NCBI RefSeq assembly: GCF_001646785.1
Contig: NZ_LRRH01000061.1
Location: forward strand, 1-64,000
Direction: 5' to 3'
Length of the DNA: 64,000 nucleotides
Source of the DNA: Rhodococcus phenolicus
GTDB lineage: Bacteria > Actinomycetota > Actinomycetes > Mycobacteriales > Mycobacteriaceae
This document shows positions 17,605-26,920 of this stretch, in pieces. The notes under the pieces are model-generated. The model did no database searches. It had not been told where the DNA came from and was given only the letters and a program-made list of their open reading frames with translations. How positions within the stretch are numbered: the first letter of the stretch is position 1; each line of letters begins with the position of its first letter. The position numbers were made by a program, and so were the translations under genes.

Positions 17605-18825
17605 GTGGCTCCAACCACCTCAACGCAACGCAGTGTCGTCTTCGTCGACGGCATCCGCACCCCGTTCGGCAAGGCCGGGGCGAAGGGCATCTACGCGGAG
17701 ACCCGCGCCGACGACCTGGTCGTCAAGGCGATCCGCGAGCTGCTGCGCCGCAACCCGCAGCTGCCGCCGGAGCGCGTCGACGAGGTCGCCATCGCGGCCA
17801 CCACGCAGACCGGCGACCAGGGCCTGACCATCGGCCGCACCTCGGCGATCCTCGCGGGGCTGCCCGAGACGGTCCCAGGCTTCGCGATCGACCGAATGTG
17901 CGCCGGCGCGATGACCGCCGTGACCACCACGGCGTCGGGCATCGGCTTCGGCCAGTACGACGTCGTCATCGCCGGTGGCGTCGAGCACATGGGCCGCCAC
18001 CCGATGGGTGAGGGCGCCGACCCGAATCCGCGATTCCTCGCCGACAAGCTCGTCGACCCGTCCGCACTGGTCATGGGCAACACCGCCGAGAATCTGCACG
18101 ACCGGTTCCCGTCGATCACCAAGGACCGCACCGACGCCTACGCCGTCGCGTCGCAGAACAAGTACGACGCCGCGAAGAAGGCCGGCTTCATCGCCGACAC
18201 CCTCACCCCCGTGGCCACCCGCTCCGCCGCCGGCTGGGGCCTGGCCACCGAGGACGAGCCGCCGCGCCCCGGCACCACCGTCGAGGACCTCGCGCAGCTC
18301 AAGACTCCCTTCCGCACCGCGGGCCGGATCACCGCCGGTAACGCCGCCGGTCTCAACGACGGCGCCACCGCGTGCATCCTCGCCGGTGAGGACACCGCCG
18401 CCGAGCTGGGGTTGCCGGTCGGCATGCGCATGGTCGGCTTCGCGTTCCAGGGTGTCGATCCCGCCGTCATGGGCATCGGCCCGGTCCCCGCGACCGAGAA
18501 GTTGCTGGCCCGCACCGGCCTGAAGATCGAGGACATCGGCCTGTTCGAGATCAACGAGGCGTTCGCCGTGCAGGTGCTCGCGTTCCTCGAGCACTTCGGC
18601 ATCGCCGACGACGACCCGCGCGTCAACCAGTGGGGCGGCGCCATCGCGTGCGGCCATCCCCTCGCCTCCTCGGGCGTGCGCCTGATGACCCAGCTCTCCC
18701 GCCAGTTCGCGCAGAACCCGGACGTGCGCTACGGCCTGACCACCATGTGCATCGGACTGGGCATGGGCGGCACCGTCATCTGGGAGAACCCCAACCACGC
18801 CGACTACCGGGCGGGAGACAAGTAA
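17605..18825 (+). CDS. fadA: Acetyl-CoA acyltransferase (thiolase) FadA
   Basis: 406 residues. Active-site residues are visible: Cys99 in DRMCAGAMTAV, the His in the C-terminal GGAIACGHPLASSG, and the second Cys in TTMCIGLGMGG. An NEAFAVQ motif also fits thiolase. It cleaves 3-ketoacyl-CoA with CoA in the last step of beta-oxidation. GTG 17605 has an AGGAGG about eight bases upstream. Its stop touches the fadB ATG (TAAATG), so the two form the trifunctional beta-oxidation complex, as Rv0859-Rv0860 do in M. tuberculosis. A palindrome upstream suggests repressor control. Confidence 0.95.
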   Translation: MAPTTSTQRSVVFVDGIRTPFGKAGAKGIYAETRADDLVVKAIRELLRRNPQLPPERVDEVAIAATTQTGDQGLTIGRTSAILAGLPETVPGFAIDRMCAGAMTAVTTTASGIGFGQYDVVIAGGVEHMGRHPMGEGADPNPRFLADKLVDPSALVMGNTAENLHDRFPSITKDRTDAYAVASQNKYDAAKKAGFIADTLTPVATRSAAGWGLATEDEPPRPGTTVEDLAQLKTPFRTAGRITAGNAAGLNDGATACILAGEDTAAELGLPVGMRMVGFAFQGVDPAVMGIGPVPATEKLLARTGLKIEDIGLFEINEAFAVQVLAFLEHFGIADDDPRVNQWGGAIACGHPLASSGVRLMTQLSRQFAQNPDVRYGLTTMCIGLGMGGTVIWENPNHADYRAGDK

Positions 18826-20937
18826 ATGACCGCAATTATCGACGCATTCGCCGACGAGGTCGTCACCAACGCGTACACGAAGCTGGTGTCGGTACCCGGC
18901 ATCGAGGGTCGCGTCGCGCTGATCACCCTCGACAACGGCTTCGACCACACCAAGCCGAACTCGTTCGGGCCGCGAGGCCTGGCCGCATTCGACGCCGCGC
19001 TCGACGAGGCCTTCGCCGCGAACCCCGCCGCGATCGCCGTCACGGGCAAGCCGTTCATCTTCGCCGCCGGCGCCGACCTCAAGGGCGTCCCGTCGGTCAC
19101 CACCCGCGAGCAGGGCCTCGAGCTCGGCAGGCTCGGCCACAAGGTGTTCGGCCGGCTGCGCACCTCGGAGATCCCCACATTCGCGTTCGTCAACGGGCTC
19201 GCCCTCGGTGGCGGCCTCGAGGTCGGCCTGCACTGCCACTACCGCACCGTCGCCGACAACGTTCCGGCTCTCGGCCTGCCCGAGACGATGCTCGGTCTGG
19301 TACCGGCGTGGGGCGGCACCCAGTTGCTGCCCAACATCATCGGCCCGGACAACGCGGTCACGCTCATCCTGGAGAATCCGCTCAACAACGGCCGCACCAT
19401 CAAGGCGAAGCAGGCCGCGGACCTCGGCTACGCGGACATCGTCCTCGGCTCGGCGGACTTCCTCGAGCAGTCGCTGCTGTGGGCCGCGAAGGTGCTTGCA
19501 GGTGACGTCACCCCGGCCCGCCCGGAGATCGATCGCGGCGCCGGCTGGGACGCGGCAGTCGGCCGGGCGAAGGCACTCGTCGCCGGCAAGACCCGCGGAT
19601 TCGCGCCCGCCCCGAACCGCGCGATCGAGCTGCTCGAGACCGCCCGCGGCACCGACATCTCCGACGCGGCGTCGCTCGCGGCCGGATTCGCGGCCGAGGA
19701 CGAGGCCCTCGCCGAACTGCTGATGTCCGACGAGCTGCGTGCCGGCCTCTACTCGTTCGATCTGGTCAACAAGCGCGCCAAGCGCCCGGCCGGCGCCCCG
19801 GACAAGTCGCTGGCCCGCAAGATCACCGGCGTCGGCATCGTCGGCGCCGGTCTGATGGCCAGCCAGCTCGCGCTGCTGTTCGTCAAGCAGCTGAAGGTCC
19901 CGGTGATCCTCACCGACATCGACCAGGAACGCATCGACAAGGGTGTCGGCTACGTCCACACCGAGATCGGCAAGCTGCAGGCGAAAGGTCGCCTGTCTCC
20001 GGATGCCGCGAACCGCCTCGAGGCGCTGGTGACCGGTTCGCTCGACAAGGCCGCGTTCGCGAAGACCGACTTCGTCATCGAGGCCGTCTTCGAGAACATG
20101 GACGTCAAGAAGAACGTGTTCGCCGAGCTCGAGCAGCACGTCACCCCCGAGACGATCCTGGCGACCAACACCTCGTCGTTGTCGATCACGGAGATGGCCT
20201 CGGATCTGCAGCATCCGGAGCGGGTCGTCGGCTTCCACTTCTTCAACCCGGTCGCGGTCCTGCCGCTGCTCGAGATCATCAAGGGCGACAGGACCGACGA
20301 CGCCACCCTCGCGACGGCCTTCGCGACCGCCAAGTCGCTGAAGAAGTCGGCGGTGCTGTGCGGCGACAAGCCGGGCTTCGTGTTCAACCGCCTCGTCACC
20401 CGCACGCTCGGCGAGGTCATCTCGGCGGTCGACGAGGGCACCCCGTTCGACGTCGCGGACAACGCGGTTGCCCCGCTCGGTATGCCGATGAGCCCGTTCA
20501 CGCTGCTCGCGCTCGTCGGTCCGGCGATCGCGCTTCACACGGGTGAGACGCTGCAGGCCTCGTACCCGGATCGGTTCACCCCGTCCGCCGGTCTGTCGGC
20601 TCTCGTCGAGGCCAGGAAGCCCGGCGTGTGGACCTACGGCGAGAACGGCCAGGCCGTCGACCCCGAAGTCGCCGCACTGTGGCCGCAGGGTGACAAGCCC
20701 TCCACCGCCGAGGAGGTGCTCGAGCGCACCCGCCGCGCGTTCGCCGAGGAGATCCGCATCATGCTCGAGGAGGGTGTGGTCGCTGCCCCTGAGGACATCG
20801 ACCTGTGCCTGATCCTCGGGGGCGGTTTCGCGTTCTGGAACGGTGGCATCACCCCGTACCTGGATCGCACCGGGGTCTCGGAAGCGGTGAACGGCAAGCG
20901 ATTCCTGGAACCGGGAGTCGCCGACGTCCCACGCTGA
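18826..20937 (+). CDS. fadB: Enoyl-CoA hydratase / 3-hydroxyacyl-CoA dehydrogenase FadB
   Basis: 703 residues, a fusion typical for FadB. The N-terminal crotonase part (about 1-300) has IFAAGADLKG for the oxyanion hole and GLPETMLGLVPAWGGTQ, which carries a catalytic Glu. The dehydrogenase part begins at GVGIVGAGLMASQLA, the NAD-binding motif with an unusual LMAS ending, and has VVGFHFFNPV with the catalytic His. It hydrates enoyl-CoA and oxidises the 3-hydroxyacyl product, which FadA then cleaves. Translation is coupled to fadA. A strong hairpin follows. Confidence 0.95.
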   Translation: MTAIIDAFADEVVTNAYTKLVSVPGIEGRVALITLDNGFDHTKPNSFGPRGLAAFDAALDEAFAANPAAIAVTGKPFIFAAGADLKGVPSVTTREQGLELGRLGHKVFGRLRTSEIPTFAFVNGLALGGGLEVGLHCHYRTVADNVPALGLPETMLGLVPAWGGTQLLPNIIGPDNAVTLILENPLNNGRTIKAKQAADLGYADIVLGSADFLEQSLLWAAKVLAGDVTPARPEIDRGAGWDAAVGRAKALVAGKTRGFAPAPNRAIELLETARGTDISDAASLAAGFAAEDEALAELLMSDELRAGLYSFDLVNKRAKRPAGAPDKSLARKITGVGIVGAGLMASQLALLFVKQLKVPVILTDIDQERIDKGVGYVHTEIGKLQAKGRLSPDAANRLEALVTGSLDKAAFAKTDFVIEAVFENMDVKKNVFAELEQHVTPETILATNTSSLSITEMASDLQHPERVVGFHFFNPVAVLPLLEIIKGDRTDDATLATAFATAKSLKKSAVLCGDKPGFVFNRLVTRTLGEVISAVDEGTPFDVADNAVAPLGMPMSPFTLLALVGPAIALHTGETLQASYPDRFTPSAGLSALVEARKPGVWTYGENGQAVDPEVAALWPQGDKPSTAEEVLERTRRAFAEEIRIMLEEGVVAAPEDIDLCLILGGGFAFWNGGITPYLDRTGVSEAVNGKRFLEPGVADVPR

Positions 20938-20952
20938 TCACGTCTCGCTCCG

Positions 20953-20986
20953 CGACGGCGCATCACCGCACGGTGATGCGCCGTCG
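20953..20986 (+). terminator. Terminator after fadB
   Basis: CGACGGCGCATCACCG (20953-20968) and its exact complement (20971-20986) form a 16-bp stem, followed by TTGT. It starts 16 bases after the fadB stop. Confidence 0.85.
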
Positions 20987-21078
20987 TTGTCTAATCCGGC
21001 CTGTGATCGGGTACTGCGGGCGTAGCGTGAAATTCGTCTCGCAGCGCGGCAGCGATGCCCGAGGAAAGCAGGTGGCCG

Positions 21079-22476
21079 ATGACGCAACCCTCCGGTGGGC
21101 ACGCAGCCAAGGTCATCGCCGTGACCGTCGCCGCGGCGGTCGGCGGATTCCTGTTCGGATTCGACAGTTCCGTCATCAACGGGGCCGTCGACTCGATCCA
21201 GGGGAACTTCGGGCTCGGCGACTTCTTCACCGGCTTCGTGGTCGCGATCGCCCTGCTCGGCTGCGCGGTCGGTGCCTGGTTCGCCGGTGAACTCGCCGAC
21301 CGGTGGGGCCGCAAGAAGGTGATGCTGCTCGGCTCGGCGCTGTTCACCGTCTCCTCCATCGGATCCGGACTCGCGTTCAGCGTCCCCGATCTGATGCTCT
21401 GGCGTGTGCTCGGCGGTGTCGGCATCGGCATCGCCTCCGTGATCGCCCCGACGTACATCTCCGAGATCGCTCCCGCCCGCTATCGCGGCAGCCTCGCCTC
21501 GTTGCAGCAGCTCGCCATCACCGTCGGTATCTTCGCGGCCCTGCTGTCGGATGCGGTGCTGCAGAACGCCGCCGGCGGGCCGTCGAACGATCTGTGGTGG
21601 GGTCTCGAGGCGTGGCGCTGGATGTTCCTGGTCGGCGTCGTCCCCGCAATCGTGTACGGGGTTCTGGCACTGATGATCCCGGAGTCCCCGCGGTTCCTGG
21701 TGGGCAAGAACCTCGACCGTGAGGCCGCGGAGATCCTCGCGAACATCACCGGCGAGCTCGAACCGCACGAACGCGTCCACGAGATCCGTCTGACCTTGCG
21801 CCGCGAGTCGACCCGTTCGTTCGGCGACATCCGCGGACCGCGGTTCGGACTGCAGCCGTTGGTGTGGATCGGCATCATCATGGCGATCTTCCAGCAGTTC
21901 GTCGGTATCAACGCGATCTTCTACTACTCGACGACACTGTGGAAGTCGGTGGGATTCAGCGAGAACCAGTCGTTCACGACCTCGGTGATCACGTCGGTGA
22001 TCAACGTGGGGATGACGTTCGTGGCGATCCTGTTCGTCGACCGCATCGGCCGGCGCATCCTGCTCATGATCGGCTCGATCGGGATGTTCGTGAGCCTGCT
22101 GCTCGCCGCCGTCGCGTTCTCGCAGGCCGTCGGCGAAGGCGAGAACGTCGAACTGCCCAGCCCGTGGGGTGCGGTCGCGCTCGTCGGCGCCAACATGTTC
22201 GTGGTGTTCTTCGCCGCCACGTGGGGACCGATCATGTGGGTGATGCTCGGCGAGATGTTCCCCAATCGAATGCGCGCGGTCGCACTGGGTTTGAGCACGG
22301 CCGCGAACTGGCTGGCGAACTTCACTGTCACCCTGGCGTTCCCGCCGCTGACCAACACCGTGGGACTGTGGTTCCTCTACAGCCTGTTCGCGCTGTTCGC
22401 GCTCCTGTCGTTCTTCTTCGTCCGCGCGAAGATCCCGGAGACGAAGGGTATGGAACTCGAGGACATGCACGCCTGA
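21079..22476 (+). CDS. Sugar porter family MFS transporter
   Basis: About 465 residues with 12 expected membrane segments. Sugar-porter motifs appear in order: GGFLFGFDSSVINGA in helix 1, DRWGRKK between helices 2 and 3, PARYRGSLASLQQ, PESPRFL after helix 6, QQFVGINAIFYYS in helix 7, DRIGRR and the closing PETKG. It moves a sugar or polyol, probably with protons, across the plasma membrane; the substrate is not readable. ATG 21079 gives the usual short N-terminus; ATG 21055 is an alternative. No sugar-metabolism gene is adjacent. Converges with dxs across a bidirectional hairpin. Confidence 0.9.
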   Translation: MTQPSGGHAAKVIAVTVAAAVGGFLFGFDSSVINGAVDSIQGNFGLGDFFTGFVVAIALLGCAVGAWFAGELADRWGRKKVMLLGSALFTVSSIGSGLAFSVPDLMLWRVLGGVGIGIASVIAPTYISEIAPARYRGSLASLQQLAITVGIFAALLSDAVLQNAAGGPSNDLWWGLEAWRWMFLVGVVPAIVYGVLALMIPESPRFLVGKNLDREAAEILANITGELEPHERVHEIRLTLRRESTRSFGDIRGPRFGLQPLVWIGIIMAIFQQFVGINAIFYYSTTLWKSVGFSENQSFTTSVITSVINVGMTFVAILFVDRIGRRILLMIGSIGMFVSLLLAAVAFSQAVGEGENVELPSPWGAVALVGANMFVVFFAATWGPIMWVMLGEMFPNRMRAVALGLSTAANWLANFTVTLAFPPLTNTVGLWFLYSLFALFALLSFFFVRAKIPETKGMELEDMHA

Positions 22477-22497
22477 CGTCGCAGCGGTCCCCGAAAA

Positions 22498-22531
22498 AGT
22501 CGATCCCCGGGCCGTGGCCCGGGGATCGACT
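22498..22531. terminator. Bidirectional terminator between sugar porter and dxs
   Basis: A 16-bp perfect inverted repeat (22498-22513 with 22516-22531, core GATCCCCGGGCC) lies between two converging genes and is preceded by GAAAAAG. It would work for both strands. Confidence 0.85.
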
Positions 22532-22544
22532 GCCGTTTCACGAG

Positions 22545-24479
22545 TCAGCCGACGCCGCGCTTGCGCTCCTCGACCGATTCCGCCGGGTCGGCGGAGTCGA
22601 GACCGGCGACCCATCCGGTGATGCGCCGAGCGACGTCCTGCGCGGTCAGCCCGAGCTCCTGGTGGATCTGACCGCGGGAGGCGTGGTCGAGGAAACGTTG
22701 CGGCACACCCAGTTCCCGGGTGGGCACGTCGATGTCGGCGTTGCTCAGCGCCGCCGCGACCGCGGATCCGACGCCGCCGTGCACGCCGCTGTCCTCGACG
22801 GTCACCACGACACGGAAATTGCGGGCGAGTTCGGTCACCGCGGCCGGCACCGGGAGCACCCACCGCGGGTCGACGACCGCTGCGGTGATGCCCTGCTGTG
22901 CCAGGCGTTCCGCGGTTTCGAGTGCCAGGCCGGCGAATGCGCCGACCGCGACGAGCAGTACGTCGCCGCTGCGTCCCTCCGGCATCCGCAGCACGTCGAC
23001 GACACCGTCGACCCGTTCGAGTGCCGGAATGTCCTCGCCCACCGCGCCCTTCGGGAATCGTACGGCGGTCGGCCCGTCGTCGATCGCGAGTGCCTCGCCG
23101 AGTTCCTCGCGCAGCGTCGTGCCGTCGCGCGGCGCCGCCACACGCATACCCGGCACCATTCCCAGGAGCGAGAAGTCCCACATGCCGTTGTGGCTGGCGC
23201 CGTCGGCGCCGGTGATGCCGGCACGGTCGAGCACGAGGGTGACCGGCAGCTTCAGCAGCGCGACGTCCATGAGCAACTGGTCGAACGCGCGGTTGAGGAA
23301 CGTCGAGTACACCGCGACCACCGGGTGCATGCCGCCCAGGGCCAGGCCGGCAGCGGAGGTGACCGCGTGCTGCTCGGCGATACCGACGTCGAACATCCGG
23401 TCGGGGAACCGTTCTCCGAACTTCGCGAGCCCGGTGGGTCCGGCCATCGCGGCGGTGATCGCGACGATGTCGCTGCGGTCCTGCGCCTGCGCGATGAGTT
23501 CGTCGGAGAACACCGACGTCCAGTCCGGTGCCGATGTCGACGAGGTGGACCGGCCGGTGCGCGGATCCATGATCCCGGTCGCGTGCATCTGGTCGGCCTT
23601 GTGGTTCTCGGCCGGAGCGTATCCGGCACCCTTGCGGGTGACCGCGTGCACGAGCACCGGCCCGCCGTACGCCTTGGCGCGGCGCAGGGCCCCTTCGAGG
23701 GCGAGTTCGTCGTGTCCGTCGACGGGACCGAGATACTTGATGCCCAGGTCGGTGAACAACACCTGCGGGCTGACCGCGTCCTTGATCCCGGCCTTCATCC
23801 CGTGCAGCACGGAATATGCAGCCGGACCGATCCACGGCAGCTTCTTCACGAAGCGGCGGCTGTTGTCGAGAACCTTCTCGTAGCCGGGCTGGAGCCGCAG
23901 GGCCGCCAGATGGTCCGCGAGCCCGCCGATCGTCGGCGCGTAGGAGCGGCCGTTGTCGTTGACGACGATCACCACCGACCGGTCCTTGCCGGCGGCGATG
24001 TTGTTGAGCGCTTCCCAGCACATGCCGCCGGTGAGCGCGCCGTCCCCGACGACCGCGACGACGGTGCGGTCGCGCCGGCCGCTGAGCGCGTACGCCTTGG
24101 CCAGGCCGTCCGCGTAGGACAGGGCCGCCGACGCGTGCGACGACTCGACCCAGTCGTGTTCGCTCTCGGCGCGGCACGGGTAGCCGGACAGGCCGCCCTT
24201 CTGACGCAGCGTGTCGAAGCCGTCGGCACGACCGGTGAGGATCTTGTGCACGTAGGCCTGGTGACCGGTGTCGAACAGGATCGGGTCGTGCGGTGAATCG
24301 AAGATGCGATGCAACGCGAGAGTCAGTTCGACGACACCGAGGTTCGGACCGAGGTGACCACCGGTGGCGGAGACCTTCTCGACGAGGAATCGACGGATCT
24401 CACCGGCGAGCTCCTTGACCTCGGCGGGCGTGAGCCGCCGCACGTCGTCGGGCGACTGGATGCGGGAAAGGACACCCAA
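22545..24479 (-). CDS. dxs: 1-deoxy-D-xylulose-5-phosphate synthase
   Basis: 644 residues. The N-terminal [20 protein letters not shown] motif [18 protein letters not shown], and [18 protein letters not shown] are diagnostic for DXS. It condenses pyruvate with glyceraldehyde-3-phosphate, the first step of the MEP isoprenoid pathway; DXP also feeds thiamine and pyridoxal. I place the start at TTG 24479: GGAGGGAG lies about nine bases upstream and the product begins [13 protein letters not shown], the family's normal N-terminus. The longer reading from 24569 lacks support. Neighbour of rnd in mycobacteria, but here four other genes come between. Confidence 0.95.
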   Translation of the reverse strand: MGVLSRIQSPDDVRRLTPAEVKELAGEIRRFLVEKVSATGGHLGPNLGVVELTLALHRIFDSPHDPILFDTGHQAYVHKILTGRADGFDTLRQKGGLSGYPCRAESEHDWVESSHASAALSYADGLAKAYALSGRRDRTVVAVVGDGALTGGMCWEALNNIAAGKDRSVVIVVNDNGRSYAPTIGGLADHLAALRLQPGYEKVLDNSRRFVKKLPWIGPAAYSVLHGMKAGIKDAVSPQVLFTDLGIKYLGPVDGHDELALEGALRRAKAYGGPVLVHAVTRKGAGYAPAENHKADQMHATGIMDPRTGRSTSSTSAPDWTSVFSDELIAQAQDRSDIVAITAAMAGPTGLAKFGERFPDRMFDVGIAEQHAVTSAAGLALGGMHPVVAVYSTFLNRAFDQLLMDVALLKLPVTLVLDRAGITGADGASHNGMWDFSLLGMVPGMRVAAPRDGTTLREELGEALAIDDGPTAVRFPKGAVGEDIPALERVDGVVDVLRMPEGRSGDVLLVAVGAFAGLALETAERLAQQGITAAVVDPRWVLPVPAAVTELARNFRVVVTVEDSGVHGGVGSAVAAALSNADIDVPTRELGVPQRFLDHASRGQIHQELGLTAQDVARRITGWVAGLDSADPAESVEERKRGVG

Positions 24480-24679
24480 CTGGTTCTGCTCCCTCCGGCT
24501 CGACTCGCGCGACGCCGCGCGAGCGGTTCCACTCAGTCTACGGAGCGCGCGGGGCACTCCCGTCCTCACACCTCCCCCACGGCGGGTCTCACACCGAGGT
24601 CATCGTCTCAGCGGAGGGTCATCGTGAGGTACATCACAGCCTATGCCCCTCCGGACATCGGCTCCGCGCGACGAGACAG

Positions 24680-24724
24680 CGACGCCGCGCACCTCGCGTG
24701 ATGTTCGCGTGGTGCGCGGCGTCG
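24680..24724. terminator. Hairpin downstream of the multidrug exporter
   Basis: CGACGCCGCGCACC (24680-24693) pairs perfectly with GGTGCGCGGCGTCG (24711-24724) around a 17-base loop, just beyond the minus-strand stop at 24750 and upstream of dxs. Confidence 0.7.
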
Positions 24725-24749
24725 ACCGCTCCGACCGATAGCCCCGGCA

Positions 24750-26327
24750 TCAGGACACTGCCACGGGCTCCTTCTCCTCCGGGACCATGTCGATGGTGGT
24801 CCGGAGCTGCCGCTTCGGGATCAGGGCGACCGCGACGAGGGTCACGACCGCGAACGCGGCGGCGACGAGGAACAGCCGGCCGGTGGCGTCCCCGTAGGCG
24901 CCGCGGATGATCGCCGCGATCGGCTCCGGCATCGCGGCCAGGTCGAGGTTGCCGCCCCCGTCACCGGAGCCGGCGTCGATCCCGAGCTTCGCGAAGCCCT
25001 CGGCCGACAGGGTGGCGACCCGGCTGGCGAGGATCGAGCCGAGGACGGAGACGCCGATCGCACCGCCGAAGGTCCGGAAGAACGCGACCGAACTGCTGGC
25101 CGCACCGATGTTGCGGACGCTGACGGTGTTCTGCACCGCGAGCACCAGGTTCTGCATGAGCATGCCGGTGCCGAGGCCGACGATCGCGATGTATCCGCCG
25201 ATCAACCACAGCGACGTCGCGTGATCGATCGTGCCCAGCAGCGCGAATCCGGCGAACTGCAGGACGGCGCCGCCGATCAGGAATGCCTTCCACTCACCGA
25301 ATCGGGTGATGAGCTGGCCGGAGACGACGGACGAGACGAGCGTGCCCAGGACCATCGGAATGGTCAGCATGCCGGCTTCGGTGGGGCTGAAGCCGCGTGC
25401 GGTCTGGAAGTACTGACCGAGGAAGGTCGTGGCACCGAACAGGCCGATACCGACGGCGATGGAGGCGATGATGGCGAGCCCGGTGGTGCGCTCGGTGATG
25501 ATCTTCAGCGGGATGACCGGGTCGGCCACCTTCGACTCGACGATCACGGTGGCGACGAGCAGGGCGAGGCCGACGATCACGTACACGGCCGATTCGGTGG
25601 ACAGCCACTCGAAGCTCGAGCCGGCGAACGAGACCCACACCAGCAGGACGCTGACACCGGCGGTGAGCAGGGTCGCGCCGAGCCAGTCGATGCGCACGTC
25701 GCTCTTGCGTTCGGTGGTCATGTGCAGAGTGCGCTGCAGCAGCACCAGCGAGAGCACGGCGATCGGCACGCACACGTAGAAGCACCAGCGCCAGCCGAGG
25801 GGGCTGTCGACGATGACGCCGCCGAGGATCGGGCCGCCGGACATGGCCACCGCCATGACGGCGCCCATGTAACCGGAGTACCGGCCCCGGTCGCGCGGCG
25901 GGATGATCGTGCCGATGATCGCGACGACGAGTGCGGTCAGGCCACCCATGCCCAGGCCCTGGACGACACGTGCGGCGAGCAGCACCGGCACGTTGTGGGC
26001 GACACCGGCGAGGATGGAACCGGCGACGAAGATCACGATCGCGGACTGCACGAGTGTCTTCTTGTTGAACAGGTCGGCGAGCTTGCCCCAGATCGGGGTG
26101 CTGGCGGCGTTCGCGAGCAGCGCGGTGGTGATGACCCACGCGTACTGGGTCTGGCTGCCCTGCAGGTCACCGATGATGGTGGGCAGGGCCGTCGCCACGA
26201 TGGTGCTGCTGAGCATCGCCGTGAACAGTGCGGCGAGGAGACCGGCGAGTACCTCGAGGATCTCCCGGTGGGTCATCGAGTCACCCGGGTGTGCCCCCGG
26301 TGCGACTCCGTGCGTTGTCTGGGTCAT
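24750..26327 (-). CDS. DHA2-type (14-TM) MFS multidrug exporter
   Basis: 525 residues. The first helix region ALFTAMLSSTIVATALPTIIGDLQG is the DHA2 signature; GKLADLFNKK is motif A and LGWRWCFYVCVPI is typical of EmrB/QacA proteins. It is a proton-driven drug exporter of the plasma membrane with about 14 helices. ATG 26327 shares its A with the last base of the marR stop (TGATG), and AAGGA lies eight bases upstream, so the two genes are translationally coupled and controlled by the MarR protein. Drug range is unknown. Confidence 0.9.
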   Translation of the reverse strand: MTQTTHGVAPGAHPGDSMTHREILEVLAGLLAALFTAMLSSTIVATALPTIIGDLQGSQTQYAWVITTALLANAASTPIWGKLADLFNKKTLVQSAIVIFVAGSILAGVAHNVPVLLAARVVQGLGMGGLTALVVAIIGTIIPPRDRGRYSGYMGAVMAVAMSGGPILGGVIVDSPLGWRWCFYVCVPIAVLSLVLLQRTLHMTTERKSDVRIDWLGATLLTAGVSVLLVWVSFAGSSFEWLSTESAVYVIVGLALLVATVIVESKVADPVIPLKIITERTTGLAIIASIAVGIGLFGATTFLGQYFQTARGFSPTEAGMLTIPMVLGTLVSSVVSGQLITRFGEWKAFLIGGAVLQFAGFALLGTIDHATSLWLIGGYIAIVGLGTGMLMQNLVLAVQNTVSVRNIGAASSSVAFFRTFGGAIGVSVLGSILASRVATLSAEGFAKLGIDAGSGDGGGNLDLAAMPEPIAAIIRGAYGDATGRLFLVAAAFAVVTLVAVALIPKRQLRTTIDMVPEEKEPVAVS

Positions 26328-26788
26328 CAAGCGGTCCTTCGTGCGTTATCGGTGAGAACGGGCGCAAGCGTGTCGTTGAGGCGACCGAGAATTCGGAGCG
26401 CCGCGTCCGTTTCGGCTTCGTTCCAGTCGGCGAGGGCTTCGCCGAGCCGTGCGGCGCGCCGGCTGCGGACTCCCCGCAGCACGTCGGCGCCCGCTTCGGA
26501 GACCCGCACCCGGTGGGCGCGTTTGTCGTCGGGGTCGGGATGTCTTTCGATGTAGCCCCGCTCGACGAGTTCCCCGATCTGGCGACTGAGGGCGGATTGG
26601 CTCACGCACATCTCGGCGGCGAGTTCGCTGGGCCGGCATTCGCCGGTACGCCACAGCAGGAAGAGAACTCCCGCCAGTGCGGCGGGCAGCAGGTCGTCGT
26701 CCATGTGCGAGAGCGTGGTCCGAAGCGTGCGGCCGAGCACGAAGATCACATCCATCAAGGCGCTCGCCGTGTCCGGGGGAACCGCCAT
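26327..26788 (-). CDS. MarR family transcriptional regulator
   Basis: 153 residues with the MarR winged helix: a recognition helix in MCVSQSALSRQIGELVERGYI and a wing in RHPDPDDKRAHRVRVSEAG. It most likely represses its own operon and the exporter downstream, released by a ligand. ATG 26788 has CGGAG seven bases upstream; the longer start at 26812 would place eight residues within the operator. Overlaps the exporter start by one base. Confidence 0.92.
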   Translation of the reverse strand: MAVPPDTASALMDVIFVLGRTLRTTLSHMDDDLLPAALAGVLFLLWRTGECRPSELAAEMCVSQSALSRQIGELVERGYIERHPDPDDKRAHRVRVSEAGADVLRGVRSRRAARLGEALADWNEAETDAALRILGRLNDTLAPVLTDNARRTA

Positions 26789-26810
26789 CCGACTACTCCG
26801 TTCGAAAATC

Positions 26811-26859
26811 AATTGCTTGCGTCATGCAACTATACGTTAGTTGATTGCTGCAAGCAATT
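26811..26859 (-). promoter_or_regulatory. marR-exporter promoter with flanking operator repeats
   Basis: On the minus strand TTGCTT (26857-26852) and TATAGT (26834-26829) are spaced by exactly 17 bases, a strong housekeeping promoter. Perfect 10-bp inverted repeats AATTGCTTGC (26811-26820) and GCAAGCAATT (26850-26859) bracket it, with further TTGC/GCAA half sites between. MarR binding here would cover both -35 and start site, so autorepression is likely. Confidence 0.7.
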
Positions 26860-26874
26860 ACCCACAAAACGGAC

Positions 26875-26907
26875 AGAGCCCGGCACGGGGCAGCCGTACC
26901 GGGCTCT
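26875..26907. terminator. Terminator after the RNA methyltransferase
   Basis: AGAGCCCGG (26875-26883) and CCGGGCTCT (26899-26907), extended inward by ACGG/CCGT, form a hairpin just past the minus-strand stop at 26921. Confidence 0.75.
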
Positions 26908-26920
26908 CGTCGTTCGACGA

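Noticed and set aside
17620-20538. 972-codon open frame on the minus strand opposite fadA-fadB
   Set aside because: Antisense shadow: high GC at third positions keeps the opposite frame open. The product is Arg/Gly/Asp/Val-rich with no family resemblance, while the plus strand encodes clear FadA and FadB.
20938-24177. 1079-codon open frame on the minus strand across the sugar porter and dxs
   Set aside because: Low-complexity Arg/Gly/Asp-rich product, spanning two clear genes and their terminator; no start site or domain.
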